Assembly: GCF_026113935.1 (NCBI RefSeq)
Contig: NZ_JAPEUL010000011.1
Coordinates: 310,001 to 374,000, forward strand
Origin: Marinomonas rhodophyticola
GTDB lineage: Bacteria > Pseudomonadota > Gammaproteobacteria > Pseudomonadales > Marinomonadaceae
Length of the DNA stretch: 64,000 nucleotides
Reading direction: 5' to 3'
Shown: piece after piece, positions 9,178 to 19,041 of the stretch
How the letters are laid out: every line of letters starts with the position of its first letter
How positions within the stretch are numbered: the first letter of the stretch is position 1
Notes under the pieces: generated by a model
The model's input: only the letters and a program-made list of their open reading frames with translations
Told to the model about the DNA's origin: nothing
Databases searched by the model: none
Program-made: the position numbers and the translations under genes

Positions 9178-9753
9178 ATGACAGACATTCGAAATATAGA
9201 AAAAACACTGCTATCTGACAATTGGTATACCTTGAATAAGTTTTCTTTTGAACTAAAAGGCAAAAATGGTCAGTGGCAACGTCAAGAGCGTGAAGCGTAC
9301 GATAGAGGAAACGGCGCAACTATTTTGCTGTACAACGTTGAAAAAAAGACAGTGGTACTGACACGACAGTTTAGAATGCCTACTTTCGTTAATGGCAATC
9401 AGGATGGCATGTTGATTGAATCTTGTGCTGGATTATTGGATCAAGATAACCCCGAAGATTGCATAAAACGAGAGACGGAGGAAGAAACGGGTTTTAAAGT
9501 CGAGCAGGTACAAAAAGTCTTTGAAGCCTACATGTCACCCGGTTCTGTGACAGAAATTTTATACTTCTTTGTGGCTGAATACTCGGACAACATGAAGGTA
9601 TCCGATGGTGGCGGCCTCGAGCACGAGCAAGAAAATATCGAAGTGCTAGAAGTGGATTTTCAATTAGCGTGTGACATGATAGTTTCAGGGGAAATTAAAG
9701 ATGGTAAAACCATTATGCTGCTGCAATATGCTAAATTAAACGGTTTGCTATAA
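9178..9753 (+). CDS. nudK: GDP-mannose pyrophosphatase, Nudix hydrolase
   Basis: A 191-residue Nudix hydrolase that closely matches E. coli NudK, including [13 protein letters not shown] near residue 40 and the YMSPGSVTE segment near 120. The Nudix box ([20 protein letters not shown] followed by TGF) is intact. NudK hydrolyses GDP-mannose and related sugar nucleotides. ATG 9178 is chosen because NudK homologues begin there; an upstream in-frame start at 9142 would add 12 residues not seen in the family. Confidence 0.9.
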   Translation: MTDIRNIEKTLLSDNWYTLNKFSFELKGKNGQWQRQEREAYDRGNGATILLYNVEKKTVVLTRQFRMPTFVNGNQDGMLIESCAGLLDQDNPEDCIKRETEEETGFKVEQVQKVFEAYMSPGSVTEILYFFVAEYSDNMKVSDGGGLEHEQENIEVLEVDFQLACDMIVSGEIKDGKTIMLLQYAKLNGLL

Positions 9754-9818
9754 TGCACAAGTAAAATTTAATGCTTCCCCTGAGTTGAGTTAGCCTATTT
9801 TTTTGTGCCAGAATAAAA

Positions 9819-10906
9819 TCAACTTGGTGCCGTTGATGACGCGTTAAATTCTTTATTTAAACGAAATTGATGTGGAAGATAAACTGGCGCTGTTGGTGGC
9901 AAATGGTGCCAGATGGATTTTAAGGTAGCCACGGTAGCTGGCCCATATAAGTTAGCTGGCACGCCAACAGAATTGAGCCAGTGAGCGATCCAAGGGTTAA
10001 GTGGATTATCGTCAAAACCGAAAAAGGTCATCTGTTTAATAGGGTCTAGTCCTGCTTCTTGTGCACGACGATATGCGCCATAGGCTAGCATATCGCTGAG
10101 GCAGACAATGACATCCGGTCTTTTGGGCATGTCTAAAAAAGTTTGCATGCTTTCGTAACCAACTTCTAAATGATTAAGTCCTGCTACGTGAGCGTGAGGG
10201 ATATCGTTGGGATCAATACCAGCTTCTGACAACCTATCTAATAGGCCTCTACGTCGCTCTACAGCGGCAGTAAAATTGAGTGAGGCATGAATGATCCCAA
10301 TGTTTTTCTTTCCATGCTGTAAAAGTAAATTTGCGACATCTACACCGGCTTGGTAATTATTGATGCCAACATAATAGCTATGCTCTTGATCTGGGGCGGG
10401 GCGATTAATAAAGAGTAATGTCGTGCCACTGTTACGGTAATCAGTTAAAAGTGCACTTTGAACGGCACCAATGATGACCACCGCACGAGCCAACTGAGAC
10501 TGCATTTCTCGTAAGTATTCGTCTTGTATCGTTGCTTCTTCATGAGTATCGCATAAGGACATAATGTAACCCTCCCCCTTAAAGCCAGCTCTATCGATGA
10601 AGCGATGGCTGACATTGCAGGATTAGCCAAGCTTGCCGCTAATACACCGACCATCCGACTTTCTTGACATCTTAACGCTCTGCCAACGCTTGCTGGTCTG
10701 TAGCCGAGTTCTTCCACCGCTTTTTTGACTTGAAGGATCGTTTGTTCTGATGCCTTGTTGGTAATGCCGTTGATAATACGAGAGGCGGTTGCAGTCGAAA
10801 CATTGGCATGAGCGGCGACCATCGCTAAAGACGCTCTTTTATTCGAGGTGTTTTTTTGCTTTCTGCGCGGAGCTGATGGCATGTCTCTTCCTTGGGATAA
10901 AGGCAT
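9819..10906 (-). pseudogene. LacI-family transcriptional regulator, frame broken near 10578
   Basis: Two overlapping frames together make one LacI/GalR repressor. The first 110 residues carry the helix-turn-helix (SLAMVAAHANVSTATASRII) and hinge; the rest carries the periplasmic-binding-protein-like sensor (VGINNYQAGVDVANLLL, DMLAYGAYR, FFGFDDNP). Restoring one base in the AA-GGGGG run at 10574-10582 joins them through ALKGEGYIMSLCD into 362 residues, normal for the family. It is divergent from a secreted hydrolase gene whose promoter holds a LacI-type operator. The break is probably a sequencing error. Confidence 0.85.
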
Positions 10907-11020
10907 TAAAGAGCCAAGATTTTAGCCTTGATCGATAGTGGCAACAAGCAAGTTACTGATGTTGCTGTTATTAGGTGTGCTTTCGCTCTTGAGCGAAGTG
11001 TAATGACGTGGTTATACTTA

Positions 11021-11042
11021 TTTGGTTAATCGATTAACCAAA
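11021..11042. promoter_or_regulatory. LacI-type operator palindrome
   Basis: A perfect 22-bp palindrome with centre TTAATCGATTAA has the central CG typical of LacI/GalR operators. It lies 46 bp upstream of the secreted hydrolase start and about 115 bp upstream of the lacI-type gene. It is most likely the binding site of that adjacent repressor. A second dyad, TTCGCTCTTGAGCGAA, lies at 10982-10997. Confidence 0.75.
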
Positions 11043-11088
11043 TAATTTTTAAGCATTCAATACAATAAAGATAATAAGGACTGTTGTT

Positions 11089-12435
11089 ATGAAAAATAAG
11101 CAAACGACGCGTTACGCTGCTGCGTTACTTGTGGTGTCTTGTGTTCCATTTTCTGCGGTACAAGCTGAAAATAGAATTGATATTATCCGAGCAGATGCCC
11201 CTGAATTAGCGGCTTATGGCGAGCAGACAGTTGGTGTTAGACAATTAGACTTTATTCATAAAAGCCAAATAGACATTGTAAACACAGACACTAATAGAAA
11301 AGAGGATGATGTTTTTCCGTATTACGATCGTCCATTAACTGTACAGGTTTGGTATCCTGCTGCTTCAAATGCCAAGGGGGAAACGGTCTTAAAGGCGCTG
11401 ATCCGAGATGGCAAAACCCTAGTTGATCTCCATGGTAAGGCCATAGTAGATGCTCAACCTGCGACTACTAAAACGTTGTTTCCGCTCGTAATTCTGTCAC
11501 ACGGTTATCCAGGTAATCGTTTCTTGATGTCACCCATCGCGGAAAATATTGCCTCAAAAGGATATGTCGTGGTGTCTATTGACCACACTGATTCAACTTA
11601 CAGTACTTTATCTAAAATTAGCTCAAGCTTGGTGAATAGAACCAAAGATCAGTTGTTTATTTTGAATCAAATAGATCGTTTAGCAAAAGATAAAACCTCC
11701 TTTTTGTATAATCTAGTAGATGTAAACAATACTGGGATTATTGGTTATTCAATGGGCGGGTATGGCACAGTGGTGACCGTGGGTGGTGGTTTGACGCAAT
11801 ACGCTTTGGATCAAAGAGAAGGTTTTTTCTCTACACCGAAAGGCACTTTAGATCAGTATTTGAGCGGAAGTAAAGAGTATCTCGCCTTAGCGGATAGTCG
11901 AATTAAAACCGCGGTCACTTTTGCGCCTGCTGGGATGAAAAGGCATTTTATGGATTCAAACACAGCAAAAGGTATTCGAGTTCCTATGCTATTTATAGCG
12001 GGGTCGGTGGACGATGTGGTTGGCTATGAAGACGGTGTGCGTGCTTTATGGAAGTCGGCAACCAGTGTTCATCGCTCTTTGCTGACATTCGACTATGCAA
12101 ATCACAATGCAGGCGCACCGATGGCACCACCTGAAGAAGCCAACAAAGTGGACGCTGATTTAGGCTTTAATTTAACCATGCATTATCTTGATCCTGTTTG
12201 GGATAACGTACGCATGAATAATATTTCAACACATTTCATTACCGCGTGGTTAGGTCAGTATTTGAAACAGGATTCTGCTATGTCGAGCTATTTTGATTTA
12301 GTACCTCTATCGAATGATGGTCAATGGAGCAAAGATAAAAATGGCATGGAGAACTCAGACAATACCTACTGGAAGGGTTTCCCTAACAGAAGCGCAAGTG
12401 GCTTGAGATTGGAAACCTTAAAGGCTGGCTCTTAA
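11089..12435 (+). CDS. Secreted alpha/beta hydrolase (dienelactone/PAF-acetylhydrolase type)
   Basis: A 448-residue exported hydrolase. The signal peptide spans residues 1-26 (ends Val-Gln-Ala). The core has LSHGYPGNR (oxyanion-hole strand, near 147), the nucleophile elbow GYSMGG near 222, an FIAGSVDDVVGYED acid-loop region near 303 and a candidate catalytic histidine in the YANHNAG segment. The WYPAA motif in the N-terminal strand is common in dienelactone-hydrolase and platelet-activating-factor-acetylhydrolase relatives. It is preceded by AATAAGGA and a LacI-type operator, so it should be induced by the effector of the adjacent repressor. The natural ester substrate is unknown. Confidence 0.8.
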   Translation: MKNKQTTRYAAALLVVSCVPFSAVQAENRIDIIRADAPELAAYGEQTVGVRQLDFIHKSQIDIVNTDTNRKEDDVFPYYDRPLTVQVWYPAASNAKGETVLKALIRDGKTLVDLHGKAIVDAQPATTKTLFPLVILSHGYPGNRFLMSPIAENIASKGYVVVSIDHTDSTYSTLSKISSSLVNRTKDQLFILNQIDRLAKDKTSFLYNLVDVNNTGIIGYSMGGYGTVVTVGGGLTQYALDQREGFFSTPKGTLDQYLSGSKEYLALADSRIKTAVTFAPAGMKRHFMDSNTAKGIRVPMLFIAGSVDDVVGYEDGVRALWKSATSVHRSLLTFDYANHNAGAPMAPPEEANKVDADLGFNLTMHYLDPVWDNVRMNNISTHFITAWLGQYLKQDSAMSSYFDLVPLSNDGQWSKDKNGMENSDNTYWKGFPNRSASGLRLETLKAGS

Positions 12436-12488
12436 AAAAACAGCCAGCAGCGTCATGTATTGATAACCTAGGCAAGACCTCTCAGCAG

Positions 12489-13445
12489 TTAATAGGTCTT
12501 GCCTTTAGTTTGTGTTATGGGTAAATGATGAGCTAAAGGATGATCTAAGGTAACGCTGTAATTTTTTCGAAATTGCATTGGCGTGACATTGAAGGCGAGT
12601 TTAAATTTTTTAGCAAAATAGGCTGAGCAGTTGAAACCACTCTCAAAGGCAATGTCTGAGATTGGTTTATTGCTTTCCGTTAGGAGTTGAATGGATTTTC
12701 GTAACCGATAATTTAACAGGTAGTTGTTTGGTGAACAGCCTAGAGCGTTGCGGAATATTCGATAACATTCACTTTCGCTGATATTTGCTGTCTGACTTAT
12801 ATCGGCAATGGAAATGCGCTCTCCATAATGACCATGAATGAAATTTAGCAAGGTTTGTATTCTTCTTTCGTTCGTCTTTGAGCGGTTTTGAGTTGCGGTG
12901 ATGTCTTGCTGATTGGTACAGAAGATGTGCCAGAATTTCATTAGCGCAATGTTCATATAAAACTCGCGGTCAGAGCCTTCTTTTTTCCATACATCAAAGG
13001 CTGTCACCAGCTCATTGATGACTTGCTGGTGCCAAGCTTTGTTATTGGAGAATTTATAAAATAGCAGCTCTTTGTTATTGAGAACAGGCAGCACATGCTT
13101 TTTATAAATCAGCCCAAAATCAACACCACCCAATATTTTGGGACTGAACACCACGTTGAGTATTCGACAGTCTTCAGAGCCATGATTCGTTAGCTTGTGT
13201 AAGGTGTTGGCATTGATAAAGACCATTTCGCCCGTTCGGATTATGTCGCTGGAATGAATGCATTCAACCTTTGTTGCGCCTTCTACCACCAGTACAACTT
13301 CAATTTCGTCGTGCCAGTGCCATGGTACTTCGCCACCAACAAAATGGGAAAAGCGTTCGTCGTAAGATCCACAGGGAAAGTCATGACTTCCGTGAATTGT
13401 GAGTTCTCTACCATTCTCTTCTGTTTCAATCTTATAAATTTGCAT
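12489..13445 (-). CDS. AraC-family transcriptional regulator with cupin sensor
   Basis: A 318-residue regulator. The N-terminal cupin domain shows WHWHDEIEVVLVVEG (residues 42-56) and the usual GEMVFINANTLHKL strand. The C-terminal AraC HTH pair spans about residues 195-295 (ISIADISQTANISESECYRIF and ISDIAFESGFNCSAYFAKKFK). It is divergent from the MFS transporter and probably controls it; cupin-type AraC proteins usually sense a small sugar or related compound. Confidence 0.9.
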   Translation of the reverse strand: MQIYKIETEENGRELTIHGSHDFPCGSYDERFSHFVGGEVPWHWHDEIEVVLVVEGATKVECIHSSDIIRTGEMVFINANTLHKLTNHGSEDCRILNVVFSPKILGGVDFGLIYKKHVLPVLNNKELLFYKFSNNKAWHQQVINELVTAFDVWKKEGSDREFYMNIALMKFWHIFCTNQQDITATQNRSKTNERRIQTLLNFIHGHYGERISIADISQTANISESECYRIFRNALGCSPNNYLLNYRLRKSIQLLTESNKPISDIAFESGFNCSAYFAKKFKLAFNVTPMQFRKNYSVTLDHPLAHHLPITQTKGKTY

Positions 13446-13603
13446 GGCATCGCTTAGTAACGTTGTTAGGTTAAATGGCTCGGCAGAATTGTTTTGATAG
13501 AATCGTTATATTTTAAGAGAGTATATGCCTATAGATAAAAAAAATTAGGCGGTATTGTTCTAAGTCGTTCAAAATAGCCAAATTAAAATAGGTAATCAAT
13601 GTC

Positions 13604-14771
13604 ATGCTTTTGCTTTTTATCATCTATATCGCTTTTATCAGTTTAGGTTTACCTGATGCCGTGCTTGGTTCATCTTGGCCGATTATGAAAAACGACTTAA
13701 ATGCCTCGCTGGAATTTGCCGGTGTTATTTCTCTCATCATCAGTGCTGGCACCGTGCTCTCCAGCCTTTATGTGACAAAAGCGATTCATTATTTTGGTAT
13801 AGGAAAAGTCGTTGCGCTAAGTGTCTTGCTGACTGCGATAGCATTATTTGGCTTTAGTATGTCCAATATAGCCTGGGCGCTTGTGTTCTTAGCTATTCCG
13901 TTAGGTGTTGGAGCGGGCGCTGTGGATGCGGCACTGAATAATTTTGTTGCCTTGCACTACAGAGCCAAGCACATGAACTATCTGCATTCATTTTGGGGTG
14001 TTGGTGCGACCGCTGGACCACTTTTAATGGCGAATTATTTGGCTCTCAAAGATGGTTGGCGCGATGGCTATATGACCATTGCGATTGTGCAATTTTTACT
14101 GGTCATTTTATTATTTGCTTCGCTTCCTCTGTGGAAAAAATTTGTCATTAGCTCAGTAAGAAGCAATGAGACCAACACTCCGTTAGTGACAAATGCTTCC
14201 GCACTAAAAATGAAAGGTGTCCCACTGCAGTTAGCGGTATTTTTTAGCTATTGCTCAATAGAAATGAGCACTGGTTTGTGGGCGGCGAGTTATCTCACAA
14301 CAGAGCGCAATATTTTACCAGTAGACGCTGCTTTTTGGGTCGCCATGTACTATTTAGGTATTACAGTAGGGCGCTTTGCCTGTGGCGTTATTGCTGAAAA
14401 AGTGACAGAAGAAACCCTTATCCGTTCAGGCGTTGTCATTATCTTGTTTGGTTGCATTTTGCTTGCGCTACTGTTTTCAGATGAGACTCGCCAAAATAGG
14501 CTTGATATTGATTGGGTTAGGTTGCGCCCCAATTTTTCCTAACACCATTCAAATGACACCTAAACGTTTTGGCTCATCGGCATCGCAAGCCATTATTGGT
14601 TTATCTATGGCCACGGCTTATATCGGTATCATGGTTGTACCGCCAATACTTGGTTTCACCGCAGAGATACTCACCTTTGCTTCGTTCCCCATGATATTGC
14701 TGTTGCTGGCAGGCATTATATTGCTGACCACCGAACGCTTAAGGCGTTATCACAGCACCTTCTTACGTTAA
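13604..14771 (+). pseudogene. MFS transporter, frame broken near 14475
   Basis: A major facilitator permease in two overlapping frames. The first holds about nine membrane helices and the motif LGLPDAVLGSSWP near residue 14, seen in sugar and drug MFS proteins. The second holds the last helices (LILIGLGCAPIFPN onward). Removing one T from the TTTT at 14474-14477 joins them via ALLFQMRLAKIG into 388 residues, normal for the family. It is divergent from the AraC regulator, and a small DeoR-type HTH gene follows 17 bp downstream. The substrate is likely a small organic compound sensed by AraC. Probably a sequencing error. Confidence 0.82.
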
Positions 14772-14788
14772 TAACGAAGAGAGGCATC

Positions 14789-15016
14789 ATGATGAGCACC
14801 GAGAATAGACCAAGCATACAGAGACAACAAACCATACTATTGCTGCTAGCATTGGATGGAAAAGTATTCTCTGAGACACTAAAGCCGCGATTTAATGTGT
14901 CGGATAACATCATTTGCAACGATATGATTTATTTAGAAAAAGCGGGCTTGTTAAAGCGTATTGACGGTGGGGCAATGGCAGTAGAAGAGTGTTCGGAGTC
15001 ACAAAAAGAAAAGTAG
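14789..15016 (+). CDS. Stand-alone DeoR-type HTH protein, 75 residues
   Basis: The protein consists only of the winged HTH of DeoR-family regulators: RQQTILLLLALDGKVFSETL, then the recognition part NVSDNIICNDMIYLEKAGLL, and the closing RIDGGA. A normal DeoR repressor goes on for a further 180 residues with a sugar-phosphate-binding domain; here a TAG follows, and no frame of the next 120 bp continues it. The start ATG has GAGAGG upstream and is 17 bp after the MFS gene, so it is likely co-transcribed. It may be a remnant, or a small DNA-binding protein without a sensor. Confidence 0.7.
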   Translation: MMSTENRPSIQRQQTILLLLALDGKVFSETLKPRFNVSDNIICNDMIYLEKAGLLKRIDGGAMAVEECSESQKEK

Positions 15017-15071
15017 TGGTTATCTTGTCTTACTCACCGTCAAATTTTAAGAGTGATAAAGATACAGAAAT

Positions 15072-15111
15072 AAAAGCCAAGCCTAACAAAACACCACACG
15101 GCTTGGCTTAG
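15072..15111 (-). terminator. Terminator of the DUF3612 regulator gene
   Basis: A perfect 10-bp stem (AAGCCAAGCC and its complement) with a 16-nt loop is followed on the minus strand by a T-rich tail. It lies 30 bp beyond the regulator's stop. Confidence 0.65.
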
Positions 15112-15138
15112 ACTTCATCACTTTTTTATCCGATAAAC

Positions 15139-16664
15139 CTAAGCTCTCTCGCATTGCTGATAACAACTCGGTTTCCTCGGGCAGACGGCGCCGCGAGAGC
15201 AAATCAACCTAGCATCGTTGTCTATGCCCCGTTCTACCCAGTTGATATTAAGAATTTTCGCCACGCTCATGAGGTCTTTTTTGATGCTTCTTGGTATCTG
15301 TGAGGAACCGCCTTTGGTGACACACGCTTGGCGTAAATCGGCCGCGATGGAGAGGGCGTCTTTGCCTTGAGCATCAATAGCAGGATTCAAGTCAATGCCG
15401 GAGCAAAGTACGTGGCTATTGCCGGCAAGATCTTGCACCTTGATTGATTCACAGGCGTATATTCGCGGCTCGTCGCCGACATTAAGAATCGATATTTGTG
15501 CGGAGGTGCCTGTACTTGGTTCGCTGATTTTGCGAAACACCGACCAGTGCTGGCATGGGTCTTCCACCATGCTCATGTTGCCCCAAGGCAAAGGAATGCC
15601 ATTGCCTCGATAGATGGCTTTGAGCTTACCTGGCGCGTAGGCATCGAAATAATGCCAATGAGGATAAGGTGACGCGGCCGTCATGCGACGCATGGTGACG
15701 GATTCAGAAACACCTGCCAGTTGTGCGGTATTAATTTCGTAGCCATTGCGATCTAACATTTGTCGAAATGGCACCTTTGGGCACAGCAAAGCGCCAGCAA
15801 AAAAACTGCATTCAAAATCTCGCCACGCGAATAAAATATCCTGAGCATCCATCCCCGACGATTGTATTTTTGCGTTTTTGGCTTGTAAGGGGGAAATTTC
15901 ATTTCGCCCTGTAACTAGCACATTTTTCAAACCGTCTTTGTCATGCAAAACCGTGTGGCCAATGTGTACCGCAAGGTTGTACTTGAGACGCTGAGGCTGA
16001 TTTTTCATGATCTGATTGATGTAAATCGTGCTTGGCGGATCAAAAAAAGACGTCACCACATGGCTTTCACCAACACCCATTTCCTGCAATACCGCTAAGG
16101 GTGTTTTTTTAAACCACTTGATTTGCAAGCCCATCTGCTTAGTGATGGCGACAATCTCATCAAGGCTCAATGGCAAGCGTTTGAGACCAACTTCTTCAGC
16201 AGCGCGCTCTAAATCGGGGAAATGATTTTGATGATGTTCCTGGTGGACTGAATCAACAAATGCGCAAATTGGCGACCGCTGGTACCGGTTTGGGAAAGCA
16301 TTTCAGGAATGGCAATTTGCAGTATTTCTTTGGAGAACAAAAAGTTTGGCTCTAATGCCATACCATTGATGCCACCACCAGACCCTTTCGTTGGCGTAAT
16401 GGCGTCTTCTTCTGGAACATCATCCAAAAACCATTCAACCTCTTTTTGAAAAACGCTGGCGATGACTTCCAATACGTCTTCACTGGGGATGCGTTTCCCC
16501 CTTTCTATCATGGATAAATAAGACACCGATGGGGCCGATTCTGCGTCCACTTTTATGCAGCGCGCCGACAGATCTTCCATGGTCAAACGGTTGCGTTTAC
16601 GCAGGTTGCGGATCTTAGTACCCAAAAAATGGGCTTTACGATTGAGGCTATTTTTATTTTTCAT
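15139..16664 (-). pseudogene. XRE/DUF3612 regulator of the glyoxylate shunt, frame broken near 16245
   Basis: A two-part regulator: an N-terminal XRE HTH (LGTKIRNLRKRNRLTMEDLS, then SYLSMIERGKRIPS) and a long C-terminal domain with a degenerate metallopeptidase-like segment (LAVHIGHTVLHD near residue 210), followed by many cysteines (CSRGAVCPRKPSCYQQC at the end). This is the architecture of the DUF3612 group, related to short-chain fatty acyl-CoA regulators such as RamB and ScfR. One C added to the CC at 16245-16246 (minus strand) joins both frames through LIQSHQEHHQNHFPDLERAA into 508 residues. It is divergent from glcB-aceA, which it probably controls. Confidence 0.82.
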
Positions 16665-16667
16665 TTT

Positions 16668-16688
16668 TGTAAAATTTACACTGTGTAA
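16668..16688. promoter_or_regulatory. Overlapping dyads in the regulator/glcB intergenic region
   Basis: TGTAAAATTTACA (16668-16680) is a perfect dyad that overlaps a second one, TTACACTGTGTAA (16676-16688). Together they give three alternating TGTAA/TTACA half sites. They begin 4 bp before the regulator start codon, where no ribosome site is visible. This is a candidate binding site for the DUF3612 regulator itself; RamB-type proteins bind short AT-rich dyads. Confidence 0.5.
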
Positions 16689-16807
16689 TTCTTATTGTGA
16701 AATTTTATCTTAGTCGGGCATAGACTATAAATCAAGCAATCGTAAGAGAGATCAAATGCATTGCTAACCCTAAGAATCAGAACGATAAGAGAAAGAAGGA
16801 AAGCGAG

Positions 16808-18991
16808 ATGAATATGCCCCAAGCAAGAAATAACAGTGTGCTTCATCCAGGGTTTTGCCACTTCATTAATGAGGAAGTGCTGCCGCTTCACGCTATCAAA
16901 CCGACAAAATTCTGGCGCGACCTTGAACAGTTGATTGCCGATCTGTCACCAATTAATCGTCAACTTTTGGCGACTCGTGATCAGATGCAGCAACAAATTG
17001 ATCAATGGCATTTGGATCATAAAGACCAAGCCATGGACACAAAAGCCTATGAGGCCTTCTTGCGTGAGATCGGTTACTTGGTTGAAGAGGGTGACGATTT
17101 CACCATTACCACCGCGAATGTCGATGAAGAGATTGCTCATTTGGCTGGACCTCAATTGGTTGTGCCAGTTAAGAACGCACGTTTTGCATTGAATGCCGCC
17201 AATGCACGTTGGGGCAGTTTGTACGACGCTTTTTACGGTACGGATGTCATTGCGAAAACACAGGGGCTTGAGACAGGTAAAGGCTACAACCCAGCTCGTG
17301 GCGAAGTGGTGATTGCCAAAGCCAAAGACTTTTTAGACGACGTGTTTCCGCTGGAGTCTGGTTCTCACAAAGACGTGATCAGCTACGTGGTTTATTACCA
17401 TCATTTGTTGGCCTTTTTTCAAGACGGCAGCCAAATCGGCTTAAAACAACCTTGTCAGCTGGTGGCGGTAAATGGTCAGCGCAGTGAGCCAGAAGCCATT
17501 TTGCTAAAAAACAATGGGTTGCACGTAGAAATCCAGTTTGACCGTAACGGCAAAAACGGTGTGAAAGACCCAGCCAATATCAATGACATTCTTATCGAAT
17601 CAGCTCTAAGCACCATTATGGATAGTGAAGATTCAGTGGCAGCGGTGGATGCGGAAGACAAAATTGAGGTTTACCGCAACTGGCTAGGACTGATGCAAGG
17701 CACGCTGGAAGCCAGCTTTAGTAAAGATGGACAGATGCAAACGCGCCGCATGAACCCTGATCGTATTTTTACGGATTTAGACAACCAAGAATACCGTCTA
17801 CATGGCCGTTCTTTGTTGTTGATTCGCAATGTGGGTCACTTGATGGAATGCGACTTGATGCAAGATGAGCTGGGTAACTTTGTTCCCGAAGGCATTATGG
17901 ATGCGGTAGTTACTGTGTTGATCGGTGCCTTGGATTTGCAACGTAGTAAGGGCATTCGTAACAGTAGAACCAGCAGCATTTACGTGGTGAAACCTAAGAT
18001 GCATGGCCCTGAAGAAGTGGCGTTTAGCTGTAAGTTGTTTGGTCGAGTTGAGCAGATGCTTAGCTTACCAGAAAACACCATCAAGATCGGCATTATGGAT
18101 GAAGAGCGTCGCACGACCTTGAATTTGAAAGAGTGTATTCGCCAGGCGAAATCTCGGGTGTTTTTCATCAATACCGGCTTTTTGGATCGTACTGGCGATG
18201 AGATTCATACCAGCATGCAAGCAGGGCCGTTCTTGCCGAAAGATCAGATCAAAACTCAACCTTGGATTCAGGCCTATGAAAACCGCAACGTCGACATAGG
18301 TTTGCAATGTGGTTTACCGGGCAAGGCACAGATCGGTAAGGGTATGTGGGCGATGCCGGATGAAATGGCGGCCATGATGGCAACCAAAATTGCCCATCCA
18401 AAAGCCGGCGCCAATACGGCTTGGGTGCCTTCGCCAACGGCGGCGACATTGCATGCTTTGCATTATCACCAAGTGAATGTGTTTGAAGTGCAAGATCGCA
18501 TAAAACATCGCCAGAAAGCGAATCTAACGGATTTACTGACCATTCCGACGATTCCAAGCAATTTGACCTTGTCGGACCAAGTGATTGAGCGGGAAATTGA
18601 AAACAACGTTCAAGGGCTATTGGGTTACGTAGTGCGCTGGGTTGAAGCGGGTGTCGGTTGTTCGAAAGTACCAGATATTAACAACGTGGGCTTGATGGAA
18701 GACCGTGCGACGCTGCGAATTTCCAGCCAGCATTTGGCGAACTGGTTGCTTCATGGAGTTTGTAGCAAAGAACAAATTGATGAGGTGATGCAGCGTATGG
18801 CGCGGGTGGTAGATAAGCAAAACACAGCGACGGAAGGATATCGTCCGATGGCACAAAATGCCAAGAGTCTAGCGTTTAAAGCCGCGCAGGATTTGATTTT
18901 TAAAGGCGTGATTCAACCGAACGGCTACACCGAGTCCCTTGCTTCATGCTTATCGAATGCAGGTGAAGGAAACTCACTGAAAACGAATTAA
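16808..18991 (+). CDS. glcB: Malate synthase G
   Basis: A 727-residue single-chain malate synthase, the usual length for isoform G, which condenses glyoxylate with acetyl-CoA. Visible landmarks are ETGKGYNPARGEVVIAKAKD near 155, LHGRSLLLIRNVGHLM near 337 (catalytic arginine region), the GDEIHTSMQAG segment and KGMWAMPDEMAAMM near 515, and the ATLHALHYHQ segment. AGCGAG lies 5 bp before the ATG. The isocitrate lyase gene follows 50 bp downstream on the same strand, so the two shunt enzymes appear to form an operon. Confidence 0.96.
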   Translation: MNMPQARNNSVLHPGFCHFINEEVLPLHAIKPTKFWRDLEQLIADLSPINRQLLATRDQMQQQIDQWHLDHKDQAMDTKAYEAFLREIGYLVEEGDDFTITTANVDEEIAHLAGPQLVVPVKNARFALNAANARWGSLYDAFYGTDVIAKTQGLETGKGYNPARGEVVIAKAKDFLDDVFPLESGSHKDVISYVVYYHHLLAFFQDGSQIGLKQPCQLVAVNGQRSEPEAILLKNNGLHVEIQFDRNGKNGVKDPANINDILIESALSTIMDSEDSVAAVDAEDKIEVYRNWLGLMQGTLEASFSKDGQMQTRRMNPDRIFTDLDNQEYRLHGRSLLLIRNVGHLMECDLMQDELGNFVPEGIMDAVVTVLIGALDLQRSKGIRNSRTSSIYVVKPKMHGPEEVAFSCKLFGRVEQMLSLPENTIKIGIMDEERRTTLNLKECIRQAKSRVFFINTGFLDRTGDEIHTSMQAGPFLPKDQIKTQPWIQAYENRNVDIGLQCGLPGKAQIGKGMWAMPDEMAAMMATKIAHPKAGANTAWVPSPTAATLHALHYHQVNVFEVQDRIKHRQKANLTDLLTIPTIPSNLTLSDQVIEREIENNVQGLLGYVVRWVEAGVGCSKVPDINNVGLMEDRATLRISSQHLANWLLHGVCSKEQIDEVMQRMARVVDKQNTATEGYRPMAQNAKSLAFKAAQDLIFKGVIQPNGYTESLASCLSNAGEGNSLKTN

Positions 18992-19041
18992 TAATTAAAG
19001 AATCTGTTCCCATTTAAACAACCTAAAGAGCGAGAAAAACG

